A stretch of DNA of 64,000 bases, from positions 3,918,501 to 3,982,500 of the forward strand of contig NZ_JACJUV010000001.1 of the NCBI RefSeq assembly GCF_014218805.1. The letters run 5' to 3'. The position numbers and the translations under genes were made by a program. The notes below the pieces were generated by a model, which was not told the DNA's origin, ran no database searches, and saw only the letters and a program-made list of their open reading frames with translations. Below are positions 9,345-17,959 of this stretch, in pieces; within the stretch, counting starts at the first letter, position 1; every line of letters begins with the position of its first letter. This stretch comes from Teredinibacter franksiae (GTDB taxonomy: Bacteria > Pseudomonadota > Gammaproteobacteria > Pseudomonadales > Cellvibrionaceae).

Positions 9345-9893
9345 ATGCTGCTCGATACTCCAATATGTGATTATGGCTGGATGGCTCCCAATTTCACGTT
9401 AAAAAATGCCGATGGTGAAAGCTATACCATGAGTGATTCCCTAGGCGATAAGGGATTGCTTATCGCGTTTATTTGTAATCACTGCCCCTACGTACAACGT
9501 ATAGCCAAACGGTTAGCTAGCGATACAGCAGTGTTGATGGCAGAGGGCATAAATGTATTGGCGGTAATGTCTAACGACTATACATTAGTCGAAGCCGACT
9601 CCCCCGATAACATGAAGCTGTTTGCCCAGCAGTACGGTTTTAAATTTCCATACCTTATCGACGAAAATCAGCTTATTGGCAAGCAATACGGTGCGGTATG
9701 CACGCCCGATTTTTTTGGATTAAACCGCAAGGGTGAGCTGCAGTACCGTGGGCGACTAGACGATGCTGGAATGGGTGATTCTGGCGGTCGAGTACCTGAG
9801 CTTATGAGTGCAATGCGTTTAATTGCAAAAACCGGCGGCGGACCAGAAAAGCAGGTTGCCAGTATGGGGTGTTCGATAAAATGGCGGGATTAG
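9345..9893 (+). CDS. Thioredoxin-fold AhpC/TSA-like protein
   Basis: 182 residues with the thioredoxin/peroxiredoxin fold: APNFTLKNADG at the start, IAFICNHCPYVQR with a CxxC pair where the redox site is expected, VMSNDY and CTPDFFGLNRKGELQYRGRLDD further on. The CNHCPYV motif marks a widespread group annotated as thioredoxin family protein. No signal peptide, so cytosolic thiol redox work is inferred. AAGGA lies 10 nt before the ATG. Stands alone, 124 bp after the dehydrogenase. Confidence 0.88.
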   Translation: MLLDTPICDYGWMAPNFTLKNADGESYTMSDSLGDKGLLIAFICNHCPYVQRIAKRLASDTAVLMAEGINVLAVMSNDYTLVEADSPDNMKLFAQQYGFKFPYLIDENQLIGKQYGAVCTPDFFGLNRKGELQYRGRLDDAGMGDSGGRVPELMSAMRLIAKTGGGPEKQVASMGCSIKWRD

Positions 9894-10100
9894 TGTTTCG
9901 CCGGAACTACGCCTATTTTAGGTTGCTGAAGCAGAGGCTAAAATCCATTAATAGAGCATCCCTGCAGCCTTTGTATAAATAGAGCACACTGCAGGCAAGT
10001 ATTGAACGTATTTAACCTGCGTCGTTATGAGTATCGTGGTCACTTTTAAAAGTGGTGACGGTTGCACCTAAATCATTGTGTGGATTTTGGCGGCCTTGAG

Positions 10101-10132
10101 CCTAGCGCACATAACGGTCTAAGTGCGCTAGG
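10101..10132. repeat. 10-bp perfect inverted repeat
   Basis: CCTAGCGCAC (10101-10110) and GTGCGCTAGG (10123-10132) with a 12-nt loop, between the convergent thioredoxin gene and the small leftward gene. No T-tract on either side; could still stall transcription in both directions. Confidence 0.6.
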
Positions 10133-10172
10133 TATTATCCTGTGTAAACACCGCCAAGTACCTCTGCCGCTT

Positions 10173-10472
10173 TTATGCCTGTTCTGTGATGCTTTCGTTT
10201 GCGGCCTCTGCTCTTGGGCCAGAGCGGGGTAAATGAATGAGCTGAGCGGTTTGGGCGCGTGGCTTATTCTGCTTGGCGTCATTCTCTCGGTGACGTAGAT
10301 GTGTAGAGTCAGAATTAACGCCTACGCATGCGGTATTCATGTAGAGCTCTATGGAGCGCGCAAATGTGATCAAAGAGCGAACCTGCGCAGCTGGCACATT
10401 TTCGAGTAGTTTTGAAATTACATCGTCTATATCGTTTTCTACCACTGTATTGTCAATATCCAATTTATTCAT
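10173..10472 (-). CDS. Small hypothetical protein
   Basis: 99 residues, unrecognised. ATG 10472 has a good AAGG 7 nt upstream. The N-terminal half (MNKLDIDNTVVENDIDDVIS) is acidic and helical in character; the C-terminal 40 residues are basic and low-complexity (RHRENDAKQNKPRAQTAQ). No TM or signal segment. Supported mainly by the ribosome-binding site and sensible composition. Confidence 0.45.
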   Translation of the reverse strand: MNKLDIDNTVVENDIDDVISKLLENVPAAQVRSLITFARSIELYMNTACVGVNSDSTHLRHRENDAKQNKPRAQTAQLIHLPRSGPRAEAANESITEQA

Positions 10473-10872
10473 AACTCAGCCTTATTGAATGTTAAGCCAA
10501 TGTTTCCGTTAAATTCTTAGCAATTTGCTTTGACTAGAGATTAATTCCGTTCTTTTTTCTGTCAATAGCCCCCCTCAAAATAGGCCGACGTCAGGTTTTG
10601 GACGGTAATGGCGCGCCAATCAGCTGCCATTACTGCCAAATTCGCCTAATAAATAGCGAAACAAGGCAAACAAAAGCCGTTATTTAATGGGTTAAGGGAT
10701 ATCTGTCGGCGATTACAGAGAAAAACGGCGGAAAAAGAGCCAAAAATCGCTAGTGTCCGTTTTTCGACGCTGAATTTGACGCCAAAAAATTGATTTTTAT
10801 ACAAACATTTTTCTCTTTAAGATGGATATTGCGGTTACAGCGCAAAAAAACATCTTTAACCAGGAGAGAAAA
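10473..10872. other. Intergenic region upstream of the KAS III-like gene
   Basis: 400 bp, AT-rich at its right end, holding the promoters of two divergent genes. I see no operator repeat or RNA element that I can name. Confidence 0.6.
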
Positions 10873-11895
10873 ATGATTAATCAAAAAGGTAATTCCATGC
10901 TTTCAGGCGCAGGTGCTTACTTACCAAAAACGGTTGTGTCTTCAGAAGAGCTGATGCGAGAGGCGAAATCAGATGCGATTGGGGTACGCTTTGAATTTTT
11001 AGAGCGCTCGACAGGCATCAAGGAGCGGCGCGTAGCACTTCAGGATGATAATTACGCCACACTTGCTTACAAGGCGTCTCGTAAAGCTATAGCAGACGCC
11101 GGTATAGAGCCTACCGATATTGATGGGGTAATTTATTGCGGGATTGATACCGAGTACCCCGAGCCCTCCACGGCTCACGAAATACAAGGAATGTTGGGGG
11201 CTCATAATGCGGCTTGCTTAGATATATCTAATGCATGTCTTGGTTTGCTTAACGGAGTCTCAATCGCAGACCTATATATAGGAAGCGGTGCAGCGGAGAA
11301 TATACTCGTTTGCACAGGGGAGAAGCCCAGTGTTGTTACTTACGATGTAATTAAACAGTTAAAGGGCGATAGGTCGAAAGAAAATTTCCGGCGCCTGCTA
11401 GGTGCGTTCACTGTGGGTGATGCGGGTGGGGCGTTTGTTGTCACAAAGTCTGGAGGAGGCCCCAAGTTGGATGTGATGCGTTTCAAAACCAATTCAAGGC
11501 ATGCCGACCTGTGTTACGCAAAGCAGCAAGATGGCTATATTGAATTCGAGATGAACATGGAAACTATTAGCAGGGCAATGATCGCTGAGCATGAAGAAAT
11601 GATGCCGGGGACATATGCCTCTCTAGGTTGGGGTTCGGAGCAAATAGGCGCACTTTATTGTCATCAGGTTGGCGCGAGACCCCACAGGAAGATGGCGCAG
11701 ATGGCTAGTGTGCCAATTAATAAGGCACCTATCACTTATGACTACTATGGTAATTTGACTAGCGCAACGTTTGCAGTAAACTACGATGCTAATAGACCAA
11801 AAAAGAATGATAAAATTCTTTTTCTAGGGGCCGGAAGCGGATTGAGCATCTGTCAGATAGGACTTGATTTCAGTGCAGTACCTCGTACTAGTTAG
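10873..11895 (+). CDS. Beta-ketoacyl-ACP synthase III (FabH)-like enzyme
   Basis: 340 residues from ATG 10873, chosen over an in-frame ATG at 10822 because CAGGAG sits 7 nt upstream. Full KAS III/thiolase fold: GAGAYLPKTVVSS at the start, STGIKERR, and a Cys-His-Asn triad visible as Cys122 (DISNACLGLLNG), His264 (YCHQVG) and Asn294 (YGNLTSATF). The glycine-rich C-terminal loop FLGAGSGLSICQIGL is also intact. It should condense an acyl-CoA or acyl-ACP with a malonyl unit; the substrate cannot be read. It is isolated from fatty-acid genes and coupled to a membrane regulator (overlap 23 bp), which suggests a specialised role (signal or lipid synthesis) rather than housekeeping FabH. That role is inference. 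Confidence 0.85.
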   Translation: MINQKGNSMLSGAGAYLPKTVVSSEELMREAKSDAIGVRFEFLERSTGIKERRVALQDDNYATLAYKASRKAIADAGIEPTDIDGVIYCGIDTEYPEPSTAHEIQGMLGAHNAACLDISNACLGLLNGVSIADLYIGSGAAENILVCTGEKPSVVTYDVIKQLKGDRSKENFRRLLGAFTVGDAGGAFVVTKSGGGPKLDVMRFKTNSRHADLCYAKQQDGYIEFEMNMETISRAMIAEHEEMMPGTYASLGWGSEQIGALYCHQVGARPHRKMAQMASVPINKAPITYDYYGNLTSATFAVNYDANRPKKNDKILFLGAGSGLSICQIGLDFSAVPRTS

Positions 11896-12781
11896 TGTAT
11901 TAGCTTTAGCGCTTAAAATATTAGCCCTCTGGAACGTCAGAGGGCTGATACATAAGGCTTCGCCATTTGTTTATGTATTATCTTTTGCGTTTATTGCAAT
12001 GAATATTTGCGAGTTGAGTGTTTTTCATGTAGTGAATAAAAATGGTGATGGGTTTGCGGCACTCATAATTTACTATGTGTTTGCACTGGTTGCGGCCTAC
12101 GCTACGCTCGCGCTTGTACTATCTACAACTCCAATCGAAACAAAGTGGTGGTTATACCCTTTAGCGGCTGTTTTTATATTGGTAGAAATAGTGCTGCTAG
12201 TCCCTGGCGCAGGTATCGCTGGAGTTCAAAGTATTGGTTATTCTGTTACACGAGTTCCTGGGCCTCTCTATTTGGTTATTCAGCTAGGCCTACTTCTTCC
12301 GTTAGTCGGCTTGATTAGTGTCCTAGTGTATATGATGCTCGCGAGCAAGCAGCGCGAAGCTAAAACGCTTGCCAAAACATATATGTTTGCTTTCGCTCCA
12401 ATGGCAGTGATTGGAATATTGGTTGTTTTGTTGATGGCACTAGGTTTAAAGGTGAACGCCTCGGGCTTTATTTCTGTTACCGTCTGCTTAACTATTTGGG
12501 TTCTATTTTTTGCAAGTACGGAAAAAAACCAATATGTGTTTCTTAGCTTTATCCCTAGAACACGTGAAAATAAGTCTGTTTATGCTATTGCGACCAACCT
12601 CGCTTGCCCAGAAAACGGTTTAAAGCAGGCATTGCTTGAGCTGGAGTCACGTATTATTGAAGAAACGTTGGCCAAAACCTCGGGCAATATTACGCATGCT
12701 TCAGAAATACTGGGCATTGGTAGAAGTACCCTGAGTCAGAAGGTGACTAAGTTTGGCATCAGTGCTGGCGCTAAAAGCTAA
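11873..12781 (+). CDS. Membrane-bound Fis-type HTH regulator (multi-TM sensor)
   Basis: About 302 residues. GTG 11873 is preferred (AGGA 10 nt upstream, inside the previous gene); TTG 11864 is the alternative. The first about 220 residues hold about seven hydrophobic segments (for example YLVLVSVLALALKILAL, ALIIYYVFALVAAYATLALVL, AFAPMAVIGILVVLLMAL), resembling the 7TM input regions of some histidine kinases. The C-terminal 50 residues are a Fis/NtrC-C-type helix-turn-helix: LESRIIEETLAKTSGNITHA then SEILGIGRSTLSQK. There is no kinase, AAA+ or receiver domain between them. This is an uncommon one-component design in which a membrane sensor carries its own DNA-binding helix. Overlap with the KAS III gene suggests translational coupling. 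Confidence 0.72.
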   Translation: MQYLVLVSVLALALKILALWNVRGLIHKASPFVYVLSFAFIAMNICELSVFHVVNKNGDGFAALIIYYVFALVAAYATLALVLSTTPIETKWWLYPLAAVFILVEIVLLVPGAGIAGVQSIGYSVTRVPGPLYLVIQLGLLLPLVGLISVLVYMMLASKQREAKTLAKTYMFAFAPMAVIGILVVLLMALGLKVNASGFISVTVCLTIWVLFFASTEKNQYVFLSFIPRTRENKSVYAIATNLACPENGLKQALLELESRIIEETLAKTSGNITHASEILGIGRSTLSQKVTKFGISAGAKS

Positions 12782-13026
12782 CTAGTGTCGCTTAAGTTTT
12801 TGGGGTGCAAAGCCCTGTTAGTTTATTTGTGGTTATTCTGTTCTTCGTTGATCCCCGCAAAAAGCATCCATAGTGGAATGCCTTGCCCCGAAAAGTAATT
12901 TACCTAATCTACATCCGGAATTTCGCTCTCCGTGAGCCCAAGGGGCTGCCTGCGACAATCCGTCACTATGCCCGTGCGCCTGGCTTCTATAAAGTCGCCC
13001 TAAAATAATAATGGGGACGATTCGCA

Positions 13027-15321
13027 GTGAGATTCAACAGTTTTTTATTGGCTATCTTTGCTTTTAGTCTGGCTCAGGCGGAAGAGCCGACACAAATTGC
13101 CGCGCAAAATACTCACATGGAAGAGCTGAATGTTTGGGGTAAGGCGCAAGATTCCGCTAGCGCGGGCTATACAAGTCCCAACTCTCTGCTGACACAGGAG
13201 GACATGCAGGCGATTAACGTGGCCACCACCGAAGACCTGGTGAAATACGAGCCCAGTATTGTGATTCGCCGGCGTTATATCGGTGATTCAAATGGTACTT
13301 TGGGTTTGCGTGGCTCAAATATGTTCGCCACTTCTCGCTCAATGGTATTCGCTGACGGCGTACCGCTGCACTATTTATTGCAGTCACGCTGGAACGGTGC
13401 GCCGCGCTGGACGATGGTCAGTGCTAGCGAAATTGCCCAAGTAGAAATTCTGTACGGGCCTTTTTCGGCCGAATTCAGCGGTAACTCAATGGGTGGGGTG
13501 GTGCTGATCGAAACCGCTATACCCGAAAAAAGAGAATTGCACATCGATCTCGACTACTTCAATCAGAGCTTTTCGGACTACGGCTTTGACGATAACGTTG
13601 CTGGAAATAAGGCATTTATTTCTGTTGCTGACAAAATAGGTGATACCAGTCTTTATCTCTCGTACAACCGTTTGCGAAACAGCAGCCAGCCCCAGAGTTA
13701 CTACTACGATAATCGCGAACCAACAGATACCGCTAAGCCTGTTCAAGGCGCTATAGCGGGCAAAGATATTTACGGCAACGAAGTGCTCTACTTTGGTGAT
13801 ACAGGGGTGGAAAAAGTCAGTGCCGATAATATTAAATTTAGACTCGGTCACGACTTTGCCAACTGGAGTGGCTTGCTGAATATTGCTTTTGAGGACCGGA
13901 ATACTTCGCGTAATCAAGCTAATAGCTATTTAACAGATAGCCAAGGCAGCCCCGTTTGGGGTGGCAGCGTGGTGCAAGATGATGTGGGTATAAATATTCG
14001 CAACAGTCGTTTGAGCGCAAGGGACCTAGATCGCCAGAGCCTCTCACTCGGGTTGCGCATAAGGGGTAATCTTAGCGAAGCGGTGAGTGTTGAAGGTAAT
14101 ATCAGTGATTTTCGTATACTTAAAGATATTACTTACGTAAGTGCAGTCAACCCGGCGGCAAGTGATTTTACGGGTAATGGTCAAGCCACCGATTTTGATG
14201 ACACCGGTTGGCAAACCTTTGACGTAAAGTTGAATGCGCAGCTTGGGGAGGGGGTAGCGCTAGTTACGGGCGGGCGATACGAGCGCTATCGTTTACATCT
14301 GTCGGTATTTGAATCCGATCGGTGGCACAGTGGTGAGAATAACGGCTATAGCAGCCGCAGTGGTGGCGAAGCAGAAATTGGTGCGCTGTTCAGTCAGCTG
14401 AATTGGGATATCAATGCCCAGTGGCGTGCGGCCATAGGTTTGCGTTACGAAGATTGGCGCAGTCATAGCGGTTACTACAGCGATAATGATGAAAGCACTC
14501 CAGAGTTCGATTTGGTTGATGTGCCCAGTACCGAGCACAGTAAATTCTCACCCAAGTTCAGTTTGGCCTATCAGCCTAATGAAAGCTGGTTGTTCCGTTA
14601 TTCCTATGGCCAGGCTTACCGTTTCCCTATCGTGGAGGAGCTATTCAGCCAATACCAGGCCTATAATTCTGTCAGCGAGGCCAACCCGGTACTAAAGCCT
14701 GAAGACGGTAAACACCACAATCTGATGTTAGAGCGCAGCATCGAAGGCGGCTACCTGCGGGTAAATGTGTTTCAGGAGAGTATTCGTGATGTGATTGAAT
14801 CGCAGTCTACGATTTTGCCCGGTGGCGGGACGGTTCGAACCTTCTCTGCCATTGATCAAGTGGATACTAGCGGTGTTGAATTTATTGTTAATCAGCATGG
14901 CTTTATGCGCGACGCACTTGATATACGCTTTAATCTCAGCTACCTCGATTCTACCATTGTCGATAACAGCACCGCCGAAGGCGAAAATCCGGCAGCAACT
15001 ATTGAGGGAAATGACTATCCGCGTATGCCCCACTGGCGTAGCAATGTAATGGCCACTTATCATCTAGCAGACGATTGGAGTGCAAGTGCGAATGTGCAGT
15101 ATGCATCAAACAGTTTTGGTCGGCCCGACAACCTGGATACCGAAAATAATGTAATGGGCGCACAGGATGGCTATACACGCATCGGTGTGCGCACTGCATA
15201 TGCGGTAACAAAGAGCCTTAAATGGGCATTGGGTGTTGACAACATAACTAACGAAATTGCTTATGTTGCGCACCCTTGGCCTGGGCGAACGGTGTATATG
15301 AGTTTGAGTTATCAGCGATGA
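13027..15321 (+). CDS. TonB-dependent outer-membrane receptor
   Basis: 764 residues. Signal peptide 1-18 (LLAIFAFSLAQA), TonB box about 32-37 (EELNVW), plug domain with DLVKYEPSIVIRRR and VEILYGPFSAEFSGNSMGGVV, then a 22-strand-type barrel that ends in a C-terminal aromatic pattern (VYMSLSYQR). GTG start with GGGGA upstream. The gene overlaps a PepSY membrane protein by ATGA; this pairing is common for iron-siderophore or metal uptake, so a ferric chelate is the likely cargo, but not proven. The 245-bp leader contains no riboswitch that I can recognise. Regulation by the preceding membrane Fis protein is possible. Confidence 0.9.
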   Translation: MRFNSFLLAIFAFSLAQAEEPTQIAAQNTHMEELNVWGKAQDSASAGYTSPNSLLTQEDMQAINVATTEDLVKYEPSIVIRRRYIGDSNGTLGLRGSNMFATSRSMVFADGVPLHYLLQSRWNGAPRWTMVSASEIAQVEILYGPFSAEFSGNSMGGVVLIETAIPEKRELHIDLDYFNQSFSDYGFDDNVAGNKAFISVADKIGDTSLYLSYNRLRNSSQPQSYYYDNREPTDTAKPVQGAIAGKDIYGNEVLYFGDTGVEKVSADNIKFRLGHDFANWSGLLNIAFEDRNTSRNQANSYLTDSQGSPVWGGSVVQDDVGINIRNSRLSARDLDRQSLSLGLRIRGNLSEAVSVEGNISDFRILKDITYVSAVNPAASDFTGNGQATDFDDTGWQTFDVKLNAQLGEGVALVTGGRYERYRLHLSVFESDRWHSGENNGYSSRSGGEAEIGALFSQLNWDINAQWRAAIGLRYEDWRSHSGYYSDNDESTPEFDLVDVPSTEHSKFSPKFSLAYQPNESWLFRYSYGQAYRFPIVEELFSQYQAYNSVSEANPVLKPEDGKHHNLMLERSIEGGYLRVNVFQESIRDVIESQSTILPGGGTVRTFSAIDQVDTSGVEFIVNQHGFMRDALDIRFNLSYLDSTIVDNSTAEGENPAATIEGNDYPRMPHWRSNVMATYHLADDWSASANVQYASNSFGRPDNLDTENNVMGAQDGYTRIGVRTAYAVTKSLKWALGVDNITNEIAYVAHPWPGRTVYMSLSYQR

Positions 15322-16589
15322 ATACCAACGTAAAATCATTGTATCGAACACTTTGGCGTTGGCATTTTTACGCCGGTCTCTACTGTATTCCATTTATTAT
15401 TTTGTTGTCGCTAACGGGCATGGCCTACCTGTTCAAGCCCTATTATGAACACTGGCAAGAGCAGTCGCTGCACGGCCGTGAAATACTCGCTGAGCGCGCG
15501 TCACCAAATGAACAGATCGACGCGGCAATTGCGGTTGTCGGTGGTGGCCGATTTGTGAGTTATCGTTTACCGAGTGCTGACCACGAAGCGGTAATGATAC
15601 GTATTGAAAACGGTGAGCACTGGTTGGTGTATATCGACCCTTACACGCTAGAACTTCTCGAAATACGTAGACAGAATTCGGGGCTGATGGCGTTGGTAAA
15701 AAAAATACACGGTGAACTTCTTGCTGGCAAGGTTGGCTCTATTCTTGTTGAGCTGGCAGCTTGCTGGGCTATTCTGCTGGTGGTCAGTGGGCTCTACCTT
15801 TGGTGGCCTCGCGAGCGGCGATTACGCGGGGTGCTATGGCCGCGCTTTGGTTCGGGAAAACGCTTGTTTTGGCGAGATTTACACGCAGTAACAGGTTTTT
15901 GGATTTCTGCATTCGTATTGTTTTTATTGGTTAGTGGTTTACCTTGGACCTCGGTATGGGGAGGTGTTTTTAAAGACCTACGTAAACTAGCTGACGCGCC
16001 GCCACAACAACAAAGCTGGCAAACCGGCTCCGGCCCTTCGTGGCAGAGCCCGCCTGTGGAAAATTACGCGCTTAACGAAGCAATATTGTCTACCGTTAAA
16101 AACCAGAAGCTTGCTAGCCCCGTTTTTTTAAGTGTGGCAAATGAACAAAGCCAGTTGTGGAAAGCCAGTTCACAAACCCAAAATCGCCCGTTACGAGCAG
16201 ACCTTTGGGTAGAGGCCAGTGGCCACTTGAGTAAGCGTAAAAGTTTTAGCGAAAAAGCACTGCTAGACCGTATTGTAGGTGTTGGTATTGCCGCACACGA
16301 AGGCCAGTTGTTTGGGGTTGCGAATCTTATTTTAGGTTTGCTTACCGGTACGGGTTTAATCGTATTGTGTGTGAGTGGCAGCGTTCTTTGGTGGCGTCGT
16401 CGCCCTCGCGGAGAGCTTGGTGCTCCGCCTGTGCTCTCGGGTTCTAAACGTCTTGGGCTTTGGGTTATTTTATTTACTCTCGCATTGCTACTGCCAGTAT
16501 TGGCTGCTTCACTTATAGCATTACTTATATTGGAATGGGGGCTGCTGCGAAGAATAGAAGCCAGCCGACGCTGGCTGGGTTTGGTGTGA
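15318..16589 (+). CDS. PepSY-associated inner-membrane protein
   Basis: 423 residues from ATG 15318, which overlaps the receptor stop codon (ATGA). About five TM segments: WHFYAGLYCIPFIILLSL near the N-terminus, then VELAACWAILLVVSGLYLWW, FWISAFVLFLLVSGL, LILGLLTGTGLIVLCVSG and a C-terminal hydrophobic pair. The PepSY-type periplasmic loops lie between them (VYIDPYTLELLEIRR; RADLWVEASGHL). Members of this family are found beside TonB receptors and are thought to act as ferric reductases or to help iron release in the periplasm. The second ribosome-coupled gene of this operon. Confidence 0.9.
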   Translation: MNTNVKSLYRTLWRWHFYAGLYCIPFIILLSLTGMAYLFKPYYEHWQEQSLHGREILAERASPNEQIDAAIAVVGGGRFVSYRLPSADHEAVMIRIENGEHWLVYIDPYTLELLEIRRQNSGLMALVKKIHGELLAGKVGSILVELAACWAILLVVSGLYLWWPRERRLRGVLWPRFGSGKRLFWRDLHAVTGFWISAFVLFLLVSGLPWTSVWGGVFKDLRKLADAPPQQQSWQTGSGPSWQSPPVENYALNEAILSTVKNQKLASPVFLSVANEQSQLWKASSQTQNRPLRADLWVEASGHLSKRKSFSEKALLDRIVGVGIAAHEGQLFGVANLILGLLTGTGLIVLCVSGSVLWWRRRPRGELGAPPVLSGSKRLGLWVILFTLALLLPVLAASLIALLILEWGLLRRIEASRRWLGLV

Positions 16590-16848
16590 CAGGCACTCGC
16601 TGGGCAATAGCGAAGGGGTTCAGCTTAATTTTATAGGCATATTACAGGACATCTCTTTTAATGGCTTTTGTCCTCTGGCTTTGGGTACGGCTTATGTGCA
16701 AGTAAAATATGCAGATGGGCGTATGGCCTAGTGAAAAATGTAACGTCGTGCATGAATCGCACTTAAAGCCCCACAGGGTGCAGAAAAGCTAAAATCAATT
16801 GGTAAAGGTGTCTGATTCTTGCGTGTAGCAGTTTAAAGTACCCACAAG

Positions 16849-17544
16849 CTAATCCGAGGTTTCTTGGCTTTCGCCGTTCATGGCAATAATTTTTGCAACG
16901 ATATCATTCATGTTTTTTGCGACAATGTCTGGTTTTCGGTAACAGGCATGATAGGGCGCGCCTGACCGGTCCAAATAGGCCGCCTTCATCCCCGCACATA
17001 AAGCACCATGGGTATCCCAGTCGTGAGTTGCCACTAGGCGTAAGTCCTGTATGGGTTGGCGAAGGTGGTGTGCAACAAACGAATACGCCTCGGTAGCTGG
17101 TTTAAAACTGCCGGTATCTTCAACCGAAATAAGTTGATCGAAATTATTCGTTAACCCGGCGTTATCGATCTGCTTGCCCATGAGTTCAGTTGACGAGTTC
17201 GAGAATGCCACCGTTCTGTAACCTGCCAACCGAAGTTTATTTAAAGAAGGTTTAATATCCTTGTGGGGCGGTAAGTTAGCGAAATTATTTAGAATTTCGT
17301 GTTGCGTGTCATCGGAAAGCAAAATACCCCGGCGAGCCGCGAGGGTGTGCAACATGATGCCGGCTACAGTTGCGAAGCGAGTTTTTACGTGGGTTAGTGC
17401 GCAAACGGTCGTTGAGTGCAACAACATCGAAAACCATGTGGCTGCGGCTGACTCTTCTCCAAATACAGCCTTGAATATGGGCTTTAGTGTGCCAATATCA
17501 AGCACGGTTTCGTTAACGTCAAAGAGCACGGTGTTTCGCGACAT
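16849..17544 (-). CDS. Haloacid dehalogenase, type II (HAD superfamily)
   Basis: 231 residues from ATG 17544 (AGGA 9 nt upstream; an earlier in-frame start at 17586 is less likely). HAD motifs: I, LFDVNETVLD with the nucleophilic Asp; II, FSNSS; III, the Lys of VEDTGSFKPATEAY; IV, VATHDWDTHGALCAG. The cap region and the motif IV wording match type II haloacid dehalogenases, which hydrolyse 2-haloalkanoic acids; the true substrate may differ. Monocistronic. A short sequence downstream of the stop (16752-16801) recurs after ectR. Confidence 0.85.
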   Translation of the reverse strand: MSRNTVLFDVNETVLDIGTLKPIFKAVFGEESAAATWFSMLLHSTTVCALTHVKTRFATVAGIMLHTLAARRGILLSDDTQHEILNNFANLPPHKDIKPSLNKLRLAGYRTVAFSNSSTELMGKQIDNAGLTNNFDQLISVEDTGSFKPATEAYSFVAHHLRQPIQDLRLVATHDWDTHGALCAGMKAAYLDRSGAPYHACYRKPDIVAKNMNDIVAKIIAMNGESQETSD

Positions 17545-17959
17545 GGGCACTATTCCTATTTTTTTCCTGCTAGGTAGATAGCTCATAGATTACTGATCCG
17601 TTCGGATTAGATCCACACGTTAATAAATAATGGGTACATTAGAATATTGGCACTTATGGTGAGGCGCCGCGAAATTACTCGGACTTTCTGTGGGAGCAGC
17701 AGCCTTCTGTATCGGCATCTTGGTATCAAACATTTAAAGTGGGCGCCAAAAACAGCTTAGTAAGATAATGCCAAGTACTGCGTTGCTGCGGTGTATTCAA
17801 CGCTTTGTCGATAAGCATTAAAAGGTTAAATGAAAACCAATTAAAGAATTTCGATGACAAAAAATTAATTACCCTAGTGGGTAATTATAAATCGTGCTAG
17901 TTTTAGTCCTACTATATAAAGCCAAAATAACATAATAGTATTTTCCTTAGGGGCGTGAT
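17545..17959. other. Intergenic region upstream of the redox operon
   Basis: 415 bp between divergent genes. The right half is AT-rich (TAATTATAAATCGTG and ACTATATAAAG near 17880-17930), suitable for the operon promoter. No operator palindrome found. Confidence 0.5.

Noticed and set aside
12782..13026. Cobalamin or other riboswitch before the TonB receptor
   Set aside because: Leader has GC-rich segments but I could not find the conserved B12-box or core motifs.
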